The translations under genes and the position numbers were made by a program. A stretch of 17,837 nucleotides of DNA, taken from Candidatus Woesearchaeota archaeon. GTDB taxonomy: Archaea > Nanobdellota > Nanobdellia > Woesearchaeales > BM511. Below the pieces are notes generated by a model, which saw nothing but the letters and a program-made list of their open reading frames with translations, ran no database searches and was not told the DNA's origin. Positions within the stretch are counted from its first letter, which is position 1. Each line of letters begins with the position of its first letter. The stretch covers positions 1-17,837 of the forward strand of contig JAAOYE010000062.1 in the NCBI GenBank assembly GCA_018221175.1, written 5' to 3'. This document shows positions 1 through 7,645 of the stretch, piece after piece.

Positions 1-99
1 AAAGGTGAAAAGGAGGATAAGAAAGAAGAAGCACAAAGCAGCAAAGCTGCTAGTGCCGGTAAACCAGAATCAGATGAGGGTGAAGAAGAAAAAGCTTAA
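1..99 (+). CDS. C-terminal tail of an unidentified protein (partial, 5' end outside window)
   Basis: Frame 1 is open from the first base to a TAA at 97-99 and gives 32 residues dominated by Lys, Glu, Ser and Ala, with no hydrophobic stretch. It is a disordered, highly charged tail of the kind found on many archaeal ribosomal, chaperone and DNA-binding proteins. Nothing in it identifies the protein. Its stop codon overlaps that of scpA on the other strand. GyrB would be a natural partner for the gyrA further on, but the tail does not support or exclude that. Confidence 0.6.
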   Translation, partial: KGEKEDKKEEAQSSKAASAGKPESDEGEEEKA

Positions 100-911
100 C
101 TAGCCTTGGGGGCTTTTTGCTTCATTAACTCTATTTCTATATCTCCAAAGTGAATTTGCTGGTGCAAATCAACCTTTTGTGCGTTTCTTAGGTGAAGCAG
201 CGGAATAAAAGTAAAGATTTTGTCCTCCCTAGAATCTGAGGGAATAAGCTGGGCGAATGTAAGTGTGTTTTGAGAAGAAAAATACTTCTTGACTTGGTCA
301 TAAACATCTTTTATTACAAGCGAGACATCCCTGTGATTTTTTGGCACCTCAACTTTTGGTGCGGTGTCTATTTTTAGTTTTCTTCTGTTTTTTACTTCAA
401 GCGCCTTGCCAAGCGCCTTTACCAAGTCAAAAATAGATACTTTTCTTTTTCTAGGCTGAGGTGTTTTTGGAAAGATTTGTGGAAGTCCTCCCTTCTCTTT
501 TAACTGCTGCTGGGCATAATCTATGTATCCATCTGCGTCATCCAATATTTCATTTTCAACTTCATTGCCTGAGTAAAGTAAGTTGTCAAATGCAGCTATA
601 TCCTCAAACAAAAGCTTGTTTGACTTCATTTTAAGAAGAATTGCAGATGCAAGCACAATTTTTCCAGATATCCTAAAATCCATATCTTTTAGCTTTTTTA
701 TCATGTCAATAAAGTTTTTGGCAAGAAGGGAGATGTCAATATCCCATGGGTCCATCTGGTTTGTCTTTACAAGCTCATATAGCATTGTCTGCCAGGTAAT
801 ATCTTCTTCTTTAAATAGAAGGTCAAATATCTTGTCATTGTCTATTGGTCCTGTTATCGTGATAGGCGTTCCAGCTTCGCTTGCCAATATCTCTTCTTCT
901 GTATCCATCAT
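96..911 (-). CDS. scpA: Segregation and condensation protein A (ScpA, kleisin)
   Basis: A 271-residue kleisin-family protein. ScpA bridges the two heads of an SMC dimer and takes part in chromosome compaction and segregation in the nucleoid. The N-terminal domain (residues about 27-105) has the ScpA pattern: a polar LLFKEEDITWQTML segment, the MDPWDIDIS motif near 54-62, then helices ending in ILLKMKSNKLL. A charged linker is followed by a C-terminal winged-helix region (about 190-265) that would bind the SMC head. Residues 1-25 are an acidic extension. Two adjacent Met codons (911 and 908) could start it; 911 fits a TATA-like element about 27 nt upstream, while a GTGAT Shine-Dalgarno-like motif also lies 7-8 nt before the starts. 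No smc or scpB lies in the window. The gene is divergent from gyrA. Confidence 0.85.
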   Translation of the reverse strand: MMDTEEEILASEAGTPITITGPIDNDKIFDLLFKEEDITWQTMLYELVKTNQMDPWDIDISLLAKNFIDMIKKLKDMDFRISGKIVLASAILLKMKSNKLLFEDIAAFDNLLYSGNEVENEILDDADGYIDYAQQQLKEKGGLPQIFPKTPQPRKRKVSIFDLVKALGKALEVKNRRKLKIDTAPKVEVPKNHRDVSLVIKDVYDQVKKYFSSQNTLTFAQLIPSDSREDKIFTFIPLLHLRNAQKVDLHQQIHFGDIEIELMKQKAPKAS

Positions 912-934
912 GCAATATCACATATTAGTATACT

Positions 935-942
935 AGTATAAA
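935..942 (-). promoter_or_regulatory. TATA box of scpA
   Basis: Read on the minus strand this is TTTATACT inside a longer A/T run (935-949). Its centre lies about 27 nt before the ATG at 911, the spacing expected for a leaderless archaeal transcript. Confidence 0.5.
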
Positions 943-991
943 TATATATCGCTTTGATTTTTTATTAAAAACCTTCAAAAAAAGGCTGTTT

Positions 992-1051
992 ATAACCTTA
1001 ATTGTACTAAATAACCACAATCTTTATAAACACAAAATAACCTTAGTTTTA
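992..1051 (+). repeat. Imperfect 15-bp direct repeat in the gyrA promoter
   Basis: ATAACCTTAATTGTA at 992-1006 and ATAACCTTAGTTTTA at 1037-1051 match at 13 of 15 positions, and the first nine bases are identical. The copies are 45 bp apart and flank the gyrA TATA box, the second one ending at the predicted transcription start. This geometry suits binding sites for a regulator; that role is inferred. The rest of the 912-1087 intergenic region shows only the two promoters. Confidence 0.55.
1023..1030 (+). promoter_or_regulatory. TATA box of gyrA
   Basis: TTTATAAA matches the archaeal TATA consensus. Transcription would start near 1053, leaving a leader of about 35 nt, unlike the leaderless layout of most other genes here. 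The leader ends in GTGAG, a weak Shine-Dalgarno match just before the ATG. A second TTTATAA at 989-995 could be a tandem promoter. Confidence 0.6.
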
Positions 1052-1087
1052 TCGACGAGAAATCTGTAGAAATTCAAGTGTGAGAAA

Positions 1088-3580
1088 ATGGCAAAAAATA
1101 GCCCGAAAAGCGTTGAAAATTCAAACGAAAAATTAGTGCCTCAAGTTATTGAGGCTGAAATGAAGACTTCTTACTTAAATTACGCGATGAGTGTAATTGT
1201 TGGAAGGGCGCTTCCAGATGTACGCGACGGCTTAAAGCCAGTTCACAGACGTATTCTTTTTGCCATGAATGAGATGAGCATGTTTTCTAACAAGCCTTTC
1301 AAAAAATCAGCAAGAATCGTTGGGGAAGTGCTTGGAAAATACCACCCGCACGGCGACACAGCAGTATATGACAGCATTGTTAGGATGGTGCAGACTTTCT
1401 CACTAAGATACCCATTAATTCAAGGCCAGGGAAATTTTGGTTCTGTTGACGGCGACAACGCCGCTGCAATGAGATACACAGAAGCAAGACTCGCAAAAAT
1501 CGCAAACGAAATGCTTCAAGACATCGACAAAGAAACTGTTGCTATGACTCCAAACTTTGACGAGAGCCTAAAAGAACCAACTGTTCTTCCAGCAAAAATT
1601 CCAAATCTGCTAATTAACGGCTCTTCAGGAATCGCTGTTGGAATGGCAACAAACATGCCCCCACACAATCTTAGTGAGGTTTGCGATGGAACAATTCACC
1701 TTATTGATAATCCCCATGCATCAGTCAACGATTTAATGGAGCATGTGCAGGGACCTGATTTTCCTACAGGTGCAGAGATAGCAGGAAGAAACGGAATCAT
1801 ATCCGCATACACCACCGGCAGAGGCAAGGTAACTGTCAAGGCAACACACAAAATTGAAGACTATAAGAACAAAAAAAGAATCATAATTGACCAAATCCCC
1901 TACATGGTAAACAAGTCAGCACTAATCCAGGAAATTGTAGAAGGGGTAAAGGGCAAAAAAATTGAGGGGATAAGCGACATTAGAGATGAATCAGACAGAC
2001 AAGGGATAAGGGTAGTTATTGAGCTAAAAAAAGATTTGAATATTGATGTTGTCTTAAACCAATTGTATAAACACACAAGGTGCCGAGTCACATTTGGAAT
2101 ACTAAACATTGCACTTGTTGACGGCGAGCCAAAAGTTTTGAATTTAAAACAAATCATTGAACATTACATTAAGCACAGAAAAAACATAGTCAAAAAAAGA
2201 ACAAAGTACGACCTGAAAAAAGCAGAGGAAAGAGCGCACATCCTTGAAGGCCTTCTTATCGCACTTTTAAAAATCAGCGCTGTAATCGCACTTATTAGAA
2301 AATCTAAAACTGTGGCTGACGCAGAAAAATCCCTTGTCAAAGGATACAAATTAACAATCGCACAAGCAAAGGCAATCCTTGAGATGCGGCTTTCCAAGCT
2401 TGCATCACTTGAGCAGCAAAAAACAAAAGATGAACACAAAGAGCTTCTTGTTAAAATCAAGAAGCTTAAAGAAATATTGGCAAGCGAAGAAAAAATAAAA
2501 GTAATCATTAAAGACGAATTAAAAGAGTTAAAGGAAAAATACGCCGACGCAAGAAAAACAAAAATACTGGATGTTCACGATGAAGACCTGGACATAGAAG
2601 ATCTTATTGAAAAAGAAGACATGGTAGTCACAATATCACACCATGGATACATCAAAAGGCTGCCAATTAACACCTACAGAGAGCAGCGGCGCGGCGGAAA
2701 AGGCGTAATTGCCGCACAAACAAAAGAAGAAGACTTTATAGAACACCTTTACATTGCAAATACCCACGCATACATGCTGTTTTTTACAAACATAGGAAAA
2801 GTGCACTGGCTAAAAGTATATAGACTCCCCGAAGGAAGCCGCCAGGCAAAAGGACGTCCGATTGTTAATCTATTAGAACTTGAAGAAGGCGAAACTGTAA
2901 ACGCGTTTATCCCTGTCAAAGAGTTTGACGACAGCCATCACCTGCTATTTTCAACAAAAAACGGTGTTGCAAAAAAAACTCTTCTTTCTGCGTATTCAAG
3001 ACCTAGAAGAGGCGGCATAATCTCTATTAATCTTAGAGATGACGACCAGCTCATAAACGTTGTGAAGACTGACGGGAACGACCAAATAATAATTGCAACA
3101 AAAAACGGCATGGCAGTTAAATTTCATGAAAAAGACACGAGGCCAATGGGACGCGCAAGCACTGGTGTTCGCGGTGTTAGGCTAAAAAAAGATGATGAAG
3201 TTATTGGCATGGTAAAAGCAGATGATGAGGACACAATTTTGACTGTCACTGAAAACGGCTTTGGAAAAAGAACCAAGATAGCTGACTACCGATTGACGCG
3301 GCGTGGAGGAGTGGGTGTTAAAAACATAATCTGTTCTGAAAGAAACGGCCAGGTTGTTGGCATTCGAAGCGTTATTGACGAAGACGGATTAATGTTTATT
3401 TCTCAAAACGGAATCATAATAAGGACTCGTGCAGACCAAATTTCGACTATTGGACGGGCAACGCAGGGCGTACGCCTTATGCGCCTTAAAGGCGACGATG
3501 ACAGAGTTGTTGCAGTAGCAAAAATCATTAGCGACGACAATGAAAACGGAAAAGATGTAGAAGAACAAGCTGAGAATTAA
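1088..3580 (+). CDS. gyrA: DNA gyrase subunit A
   Basis: Breakage-reunion subunit of type IIA topoisomerase; with GyrB it introduces negative supercoils using ATP. The protein has 830 residues, close to the usual 800-880. The catalytic Tyr130 lies in AAMRYTEARL, and the quinolone-resistance region reads KYHPHGDTAVYDSIVR with Thr91 at the E. coli Ser83 position and Asp95 at the Asp87 position. The GyrA box QRRGGKG at 533-539 heads the C-terminal beta-pinwheel that wraps DNA, and it separates gyrase from the decatenase ParC. A short acidic tail follows residue 812. The start at 1088 has a GTGAG motif. Archaeal gyrases are generally viewed as bacterial acquisitions. gyrB is not visible in the window. 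Confidence 0.97.
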   Translation: MAKNSPKSVENSNEKLVPQVIEAEMKTSYLNYAMSVIVGRALPDVRDGLKPVHRRILFAMNEMSMFSNKPFKKSARIVGEVLGKYHPHGDTAVYDSIVRMVQTFSLRYPLIQGQGNFGSVDGDNAAAMRYTEARLAKIANEMLQDIDKETVAMTPNFDESLKEPTVLPAKIPNLLINGSSGIAVGMATNMPPHNLSEVCDGTIHLIDNPHASVNDLMEHVQGPDFPTGAEIAGRNGIISAYTTGRGKVTVKATHKIEDYKNKKRIIIDQIPYMVNKSALIQEIVEGVKGKKIEGISDIRDESDRQGIRVVIELKKDLNIDVVLNQLYKHTRCRVTFGILNIALVDGEPKVLNLKQIIEHYIKHRKNIVKKRTKYDLKKAEERAHILEGLLIALLKISAVIALIRKSKTVADAEKSLVKGYKLTIAQAKAILEMRLSKLASLEQQKTKDEHKELLVKIKKLKEILASEEKIKVIIKDELKELKEKYADARKTKILDVHDEDLDIEDLIEKEDMVVTISHHGYIKRLPINTYREQRRGGKGVIAAQTKEEDFIEHLYIANTHAYMLFFTNIGKVHWLKVYRLPEGSRQAKGRPIVNLLELEEGETVNAFIPVKEFDDSHHLLFSTKNGVAKKTLLSAYSRPRRGGIISINLRDDDQLINVVKTDGNDQIIIATKNGMAVKFHEKDTRPMGRASTGVRGVRLKKDDEVIGMVKADDEDTILTVTENGFGKRTKIADYRLTRRGGVGVKNIICSERNGQVVGIRSVIDEDGLMFISQNGIIIRTRADQISTIGRATQGVRLMRLKGDDDRVVAVAKIISDDNENGKDVEEQAEN

Positions 3581-3583
3581 TGC

Positions 3584-3589
3584 TTTTTT
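3584..3589 (+). terminator. T-tract terminator after gyrA
   Basis: Six T residues begin three bases after the gyrA stop codon, with another TTTT at about 3602-3605. Archaeal RNA polymerase terminates at such runs without needing a hairpin. The placement is good but the runs are short. Confidence 0.35.
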
Positions 3590-3624
3590 GCAGCACTCTT
3601 GTTTTAGAAAAAAAACCAGTTGTT

Positions 3625-3632
3625 TTTATAAA
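3625..3632 (+). promoter_or_regulatory. TATA box of the THUMP/MBF1 operon
   Basis: TTTATAAA is centred about 29 nt before the ATG at 3658. No Shine-Dalgarno motif precedes that ATG, so a leaderless mRNA is likely. Confidence 0.6.
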
Positions 3633-3657
3633 TACCGCTTTTTTCTAGAAAATAATT

Positions 3658-4776
3658 ATGAAAGCAGCCGCTATATGCATCCCTGGACTTGAAAAAGTAT
3701 GTGAAAAAGAACTTTTAGGTCTTGGCGCAAAGAAAACCAATAACCGAAATGGTTATGTTGTGTTTGAGACAAAAGACATTAAGTCTCTTTGTAAAATCAC
3801 ATACATATCAAGAACATCATCTAGAGTCATCTCTTTGCTTTTAGAAACAAAAATAGACAAAGACCTGGATAAAACCAGAAAAATCTTGGAGAAGAAAAAA
3901 ATAGAGATATCCGAGTGGATAAATGAAGATAAATCCTTTAAAGTCGTTTGTGAAAGAATTGGCAAGCACGATTTTAAAAGCACAGAGTTTGAAGCAATGC
4001 TTGGAGAAGTAATCCTAAATAGGTTTACAAAAAAGCCAAAAGTTCTCATGGACAACCCTGACATAATAATTTATTCATATATCAACGGCGACGCCTGCGT
4101 TTTTGGCGTTGACTTTTCAGGCTTTGACATGTCTAAAAGAGACTATCACATATTTACAAACAAGACATCAATAAAAGGAAACCTGGCAGCAAGCATGGTT
4201 TTGTTTTCTGACGTTAAAAAAGGCAATCATATACTTGACCCAAACTGCAGCTCTGGAACAATCCCAATTGAGGCAGCGCTGATATCATCAGGTGTTTCTG
4301 TTCACAGCTTTAGAAAAGATGAATTTGCATTCAACAAATTAGTTGATATAAAAATAGAAGACAGAAGGGAAAAAATAGGTTTAAAAGTGGATGCTTTTGA
4401 CCCGCTTCTTGCAAACGTGAAATCGTCTTCAAAAAACGCAAAAGTAGCAGGGCTAAAAAAAGGAGACGTGAATTTTTCAAGAGCAGACTTTGAGTGGCTT
4501 GACACAAAGCTTGACAAAGAAAGTGTGGATAGGATTATCACAAAATTGGTGTCTCCATCAAAATTAAAGCCTGCAAAAGAGGTTGAAAAGCTTTACAAAG
4601 AGCTTTTTTACCAGGCCCAGTATGTGCTTAAAAAAAGCGGTTTTATAGTTGCGCTTGTATTGGATGACAAATTGCTTTTAGAAATAGCAAAGAAATATAA
4701 ATTAAAAAAAACAAGTAGTATAAATATACAAATTGGCAGGATGAGTGCCATTGTAGTTGCTTTCAAAAAAATATAG
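3658..4776 (+). CDS. THUMP-domain RNA methyltransferase-fold protein, active site degenerate
   Basis: A 372-residue protein with the layout of the Trm14/TrmN/RlmL group, which makes N2-methylguanosine in tRNA or rRNA. Residues 1-150 hold the ferredoxin-like/THUMP RNA-binding part, typically opening with PGLEKVCEKEL at 9-19. Residues about 165-370 hold the Rossmann methyltransferase fold: the SAM-binding motif I reads DPNCSSGT (194-201) where the family has DPxCGSGT, and a motif II-like Asp sits in VDAFDP (244-249). At motif IV, where the family has TNPPYG, this protein has TKLVSP (295-300), so the catalytic Asn-Pro-Pro-Tyr is absent. RNA binding may remain while catalysis is doubtful. The next gene, mbf1, follows after 15 bp and is probably co-transcribed. 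Confidence 0.75.
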   Translation: MKAAAICIPGLEKVCEKELLGLGAKKTNNRNGYVVFETKDIKSLCKITYISRTSSRVISLLLETKIDKDLDKTRKILEKKKIEISEWINEDKSFKVVCERIGKHDFKSTEFEAMLGEVILNRFTKKPKVLMDNPDIIIYSYINGDACVFGVDFSGFDMSKRDYHIFTNKTSIKGNLAASMVLFSDVKKGNHILDPNCSSGTIPIEAALISSGVSVHSFRKDEFAFNKLVDIKIEDRREKIGLKVDAFDPLLANVKSSSKNAKVAGLKKGDVNFSRADFEWLDTKLDKESVDRIITKLVSPSKLKPAKEVEKLYKELFYQAQYVLKKSGFIVALVLDDKLLLEIAKKYKLKKTSSINIQIGRMSAIVVAFKKI

Positions 4777-4780
4777 GTTT

Positions 4781-4788
4781 GGGGGGAT
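4781..4788 (+). promoter_or_regulatory. Shine-Dalgarno site of mbf1
   Basis: GGGGGGAT ends three bases before the ATG at 4792, in the gap after the upstream stop codon. The G run can pair with the archaeal 16S rRNA tail and supports this start for an internal operon gene. Confidence 0.5.
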
Positions 4789-4791
4789 AAC

Positions 4792-5274
4792 ATGCAATGT
4801 GACATGTGCGGAGCGCAATCACAGCTTTTTCGGGCTGAAGTTGAAGGAGTAGAGCTTAACGTATGCCAATCGTGTTCTAAATTTGGAAATGTTATAGAAA
4901 AAGCCAAGTCTAAAGAGGAAAAAAAAGTTGAAGAAGAAAAGCTAACAAAAAGGATTGTTCAGCTAAAAAAGCAAAAAGAGGAATCTCCAGAAAGAGTGGT
5001 TGCAGACTACGGCAAAATCATCAGAGGAAAAAGAGAGAGTATGGGCCTTAAACAGGAGGATTTTGCAAGAAAACTAAGCGAAAAGGTCTCTGTCATACAA
5101 AAAATGGAAATTGGCGCGTTTAAGCCGTCTATTTCTCTTGTTAGAAAACTTGAAAAAATACTTGGAGTGGCTCTGGTTGAGAAGCCAAAGGTTGACGAGA
5201 ACAAGCAAGAAACAGTTGAACATGATTTAGAATCAAAAGAATTTACTATCGGAGATTTTGTTAAGTACAAGTAA
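4792..5274 (+). CDS. mbf1: Archaeal multiprotein bridging factor 1 (zinc ribbon + HTH)
   Basis: A 160-residue regulator. The N-terminus is a zinc ribbon with two CxxC pairs (Cys3/Cys6 and Cys25/Cys28). A charged Lys/Glu-rich linker spans about 38-65, and a Cro/XRE-type helix-turn-helix covers about 68-130 (IIRGKRESMGLKQEDFA, then a recognition-helix region around SVIQKMEIGAFKPS). The C-terminal tail is acidic. In other archaea and in eukaryotes MBF1 acts as a transcription co-regulator and is also linked to the small ribosomal subunit. Pairing with an RNA-binding THUMP protein would suit a translation-linked role, which is inference. It ends 2 bp from the convergent gene. Confidence 0.88.
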   Translation: MQCDMCGAQSQLFRAEVEGVELNVCQSCSKFGNVIEKAKSKEEKKVEEEKLTKRIVQLKKQKEESPERVVADYGKIIRGKRESMGLKQEDFARKLSEKVSVIQKMEIGAFKPSISLVRKLEKILGVALVEKPKVDENKQETVEHDLESKEFTIGDFVKYK

Positions 5275-5276
5275 AT

Positions 5277-6284
5277 TTATTTCATCAGTGATTCTACAGT
5301 GTCGCTACTCCATTTTTGTTTTAAAAGAGTCTTCTTGATTTCCTCATCATATCTTCCAGCTCTTCTTTGAGTTTCTATATAGTTTTTGATTTTTTGCTCG
5401 AGTTCTGGCGGCAGATGCTCAGAGTCAACAAGGGCGCTGACAATTTTTTTGGTCCAGCCAGCTGCTAAAAGATGAGTTTTTACCTCTTTTTTGGAAAGGC
5501 CTTCTGAAAGCTCTGCTTCGATAAAATCTCTTGCTTCTTTAATGTTTGAAATTCCCTCTCCTGACAAAAAAGCGTTCACAATTGAAAAACCAATGATTAA
5601 TACCACCATTGCCACGATTGCAATACCTGCATAGATAAACAGCATCTTGTTTTCTTCAAGCAGCCTAATAATGAAATTGTCTGATACTGCTGCAATGGTT
5701 GTATTTGTGCTTGTGTCTATTATTTCATTTTTTGTATTTGTACTACTTGTGTTTTCAACTGCTGTTTTTTCAACCTTTTTTTCGCCCAAAATCGCAAAAT
5801 ATGAGAATGTGTCTGGAACAGACTCATAATAATAATATGTATCGTCCTCGTCGACAAATCCTGTGAGTGTTTCCTCCCATTTAGTCGTGTATGTATAAGA
5901 TTTTATCATGTCTTTTCCTGAGTTGTTTAAAACCCACCCTTTTTCTATTCTAAACACGACTTTCCTGTTTTTTATATCATCTGTGTCTATGCCAAACTTT
6001 CCAATTGCAAGGTACTTGTATACATTGCTTACATATGGAAGAGAGCTGGGTTTTTCTCCAAGTGATTCTACTATCATCCTCGCGCTTATCATGCTGGATG
6101 CTGTTTCAAATCTTACTTCTGTGATGGAGATATCCACACTTGAGAGAAAAAAAGTGTGTTTTCCAGCAGGCTCCTCGCTCCATACTTTTATTGACCTAAA
6201 CGAAGGTTCTGTGTCAGCATTAACTGTTAAAAGGATTAGTGATAGACAGATAAATAAAATTAGTAAAAGCCACCTCTTTTTCAT
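5277..6284 (-). CDS. PGF-pre-PGF domain surface protein with TM anchor and cytosolic tandem repeat
   Basis: A 335-residue protein with an N-terminal signal peptide (about 1-23). The extracellular part has the archaeal PGF-pre-PGF pattern: VVFRIEKGWV near 109-118, a W-E-E-L-like stretch, then the acidic/aromatic DDTYYYYE (147-154) and FSYFAI (160-165). A Thr/Asn/Ser-rich stalk (172-200) with several N-x-S/T sites precedes a strong transmembrane helix at 214-240. The tail inside the cell holds two similar units of about 40 residues (248-287 and 296-334), each with the pattern I..(Y/F)IE....(G)...(E)(I/V)...LL...W....V..L. No enzymatic motif is visible. It has its own promoter, divergent from the 6390 operon. 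Confidence 0.75.
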   Translation of the reverse strand: MKKRWLLLILFICLSLILLTVNADTEPSFRSIKVWSEEPAGKHTFFLSSVDISITEVRFETASSMISARMIVESLGEKPSSLPYVSNVYKYLAIGKFGIDTDDIKNRKVVFRIEKGWVLNNSGKDMIKSYTYTTKWEETLTGFVDEDDTYYYYESVPDTFSYFAILGEKKVEKTAVENTSSTNTKNEIIDTSTNTTIAAVSDNFIIRLLEENKMLFIYAGIAIVAMVVLIIGFSIVNAFLSGEGISNIKEARDFIEAELSEGLSKKEVKTHLLAAGWTKKIVSALVDSEHLPPELEQKIKNYIETQRRAGRYDEEIKKTLLKQKWSSDTVESLMK

Positions 6285-6306
6285 AAAAGAAACCTTAGAA
6301 CTAAAT

Positions 6307-6314
6307 TATATAAA
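6307..6314 (-). promoter_or_regulatory. TATA box of the PGF-pre-PGF gene
   Basis: Minus-strand TTTATATA, centred about 26 nt before the ATG at 6284. An AAGGT motif also lies a few bases before that ATG, so both leaderless and Shine-Dalgarno initiation are possible. Confidence 0.55.
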
Positions 6315-6330
6315 CATTGCGATTATAGTT

Positions 6331-6338
6331 TTTATAGT
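6331..6338 (+). promoter_or_regulatory. Candidate TATA box of the envelope operon
   Basis: TTTATAGT would place the transcription start near 6360, leaving a leader of about 30 nt that contains the GGGGGAT Shine-Dalgarno at 6380-6386. It sits about 20 bp from the divergent TATA box at 6307-6314, so both promoters share one control region. Confidence 0.4.
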
Positions 6339-6389
6339 AAAGTATATTAATGACGCTAAATTCTCAAGAAGGGTATATAGGGGGATTTC

Positions 6390-6899
6390 ATGGTAAAACA
6401 AGCAGTTATTTTTGGTTTTAGTATCATCAAAAACCCGGAAAAAGCGTTTTTGGATATTGACAAAAACACATTAGAAGAACTTGTGAAGTATTACCTTACA
6501 CTTCTCTTAGTGTCTGGCTTTTTGGCAGGTTTTGCAAACTTTGTTTACAGCATCTCAAAAGCTGTGAACTTCAACATTTTCTTAAACGTTGACGTGAATT
6601 ACTGGAGATTACTCAATTACTCTTTTGGAAAAGCAATGGGAATCATTTTACTGTACCTTTTCATTGGGACTTTTATCATGTTTTTTATAAGCATTATCCT
6701 AAACATTTTTTTAAAAATGAAATACGCACAGCTTTTAAAGCTCATGTTTTACTCTATGACGCCGCTGCTTTTGCTTGGCTGGATATACCCATCAATACTC
6801 CCTCTTATTATTTGGTCTGTGATACTATTTGTTATAGGCTGCAAACTCAAAAAAACAGCGCCAAAGCTAAAAAAATCATCTATTAAAAACAGGGATTAA
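6390..6899 (+). CDS. Yip1-like polytopic membrane protein
   Basis: A 169-residue integral membrane protein. The N-terminus has the family-like IIKNPEKAFLDI segment (12-23). Hydrophobic helices lie at about 33-56, 84-108, 116-130 and 133-152, and the sequence SMTPLLLLGW at 122-131 matches the Yip1-domain core. The C-terminus is Lys-rich and probably cytosolic. Prokaryotic Yip1-like proteins have no assigned reaction. A strong Shine-Dalgarno (GGGGGAT) precedes the ATG. It is the first gene of a compact operon, and its stop codon directly abuts the next ATG. Confidence 0.65.
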   Translation: MVKQAVIFGFSIIKNPEKAFLDIDKNTLEELVKYYLTLLLVSGFLAGFANFVYSISKAVNFNIFLNVDVNYWRLLNYSFGKAMGIILLYLFIGTFIMFFISIILNIFLKMKYAQLLKLMFYSMTPLLLLGWIYPSILPLIIWSVILFVIGCKLKKTAPKLKKSSIKNRD

Positions 6900-7637
6900 A
6901 TGACCCAAAAAAAATTAACTATTGAGGACAACAAAAGAAGAGCTATAATTGCAATCGCTGTAATCGCAGCTATTGTTCTTTACATGTCAGGCGTCCTTTC
7001 CGGGCTTTATGCCAATAAGATTTTAAAAAAGGAGACAGAAGAAGATATAAGCCTGTTTAAGCTGGAGACAAAAAGCGGGCTTGAGGACATGAGAAGCTAT
7101 ATCAGTTTTCTTGAGAGCAATCTAAACAGCATACAGCTTGAGCAGATATTTGTTGAGACGCTTGAACACGACCAGATGTGCGAGTTTTCCTCAATTTCTT
7201 TAAACAATCTTGTTGAGCAGCTTCGCTTTTATTGGCAAAGGCTTCCATTTAGGATTGAAGAATATGAGAAAAACAACAGGCAAACAGAAGAATACAAGCT
7301 TTTAAAGCAGCAGTACACCCAGATATCTCTTCGGACATGGATAATTGCGCGAAGCCTTCAGCAAAAGTGCGACACCGACCTTGTTCACGGACTTTACTTT
7401 TACAATGCTGACTGTGACCTGTGCATAACGCAGGGAGAAGAGCTTGACAAGCTAAAAAGAACTCTTGATAAGAAAGGCACCGATGTCTTGATTTTTACTA
7501 TAGATTTTGATTCAAAGGAGCCGTTAGTTGGATACCTAAGGGATTATTATAGGCTTAACTCCACACCTTCTGTTGTGATTAACGACGAAGTTTTCACAGG
7601 AAAAGTGTTTGCATCACAAGAACTTACCGGAACGTGA
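6900..7637 (+). CDS. Membrane-anchored thioredoxin-fold protein with CxxC
   Basis: A 245-residue protein. One N-terminal transmembrane helix (about 14-36) anchors it with the rest outside the membrane. A helical, probably coiled-coil region covers 42-155. The thioredoxin fold occupies about 164-245: LYFYNADCDLC places the redox pair at Cys172/Cys175, followed by a helix, the strand VLIFTIDFD, and a cis-proline loop at Thr222-Pro223 before VVIND. Cys94 and Cys157 in the helical region could form a separate disulfide. The expected role is thiol-disulfide exchange at the cell surface; the substrate is unknown. The start follows the previous TAA with no gap and has AGGGA as a Shine-Dalgarno. Confidence 0.75.
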   Translation: MTQKKLTIEDNKRRAIIAIAVIAAIVLYMSGVLSGLYANKILKKETEEDISLFKLETKSGLEDMRSYISFLESNLNSIQLEQIFVETLEHDQMCEFSSISLNNLVEQLRFYWQRLPFRIEEYEKNNRQTEEYKLLKQQYTQISLRTWIIARSLQQKCDTDLVHGLYFYNADCDLCITQGEELDKLKRTLDKKGTDVLIFTIDFDSKEPLVGYLRDYYRLNSTPSVVINDEVFTGKVFASQELTGT

Positions 7638-7645
7638 TAAAAAAG

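Noticed and set aside
102..118. AGCC/GGCT mini-hairpin followed by TTTTT after the gene that ends at 99
   Set aside because: A 4-bp stem inside the coding end of scpA is too weak; only the T run could matter for termination.
583..936. Plus-strand open frame of 117 codons opposite scpA
   Set aside because: It lies antisense to most of a well-recognised scpA, has low-complexity Ser/Ile/Phe content and no promoter.
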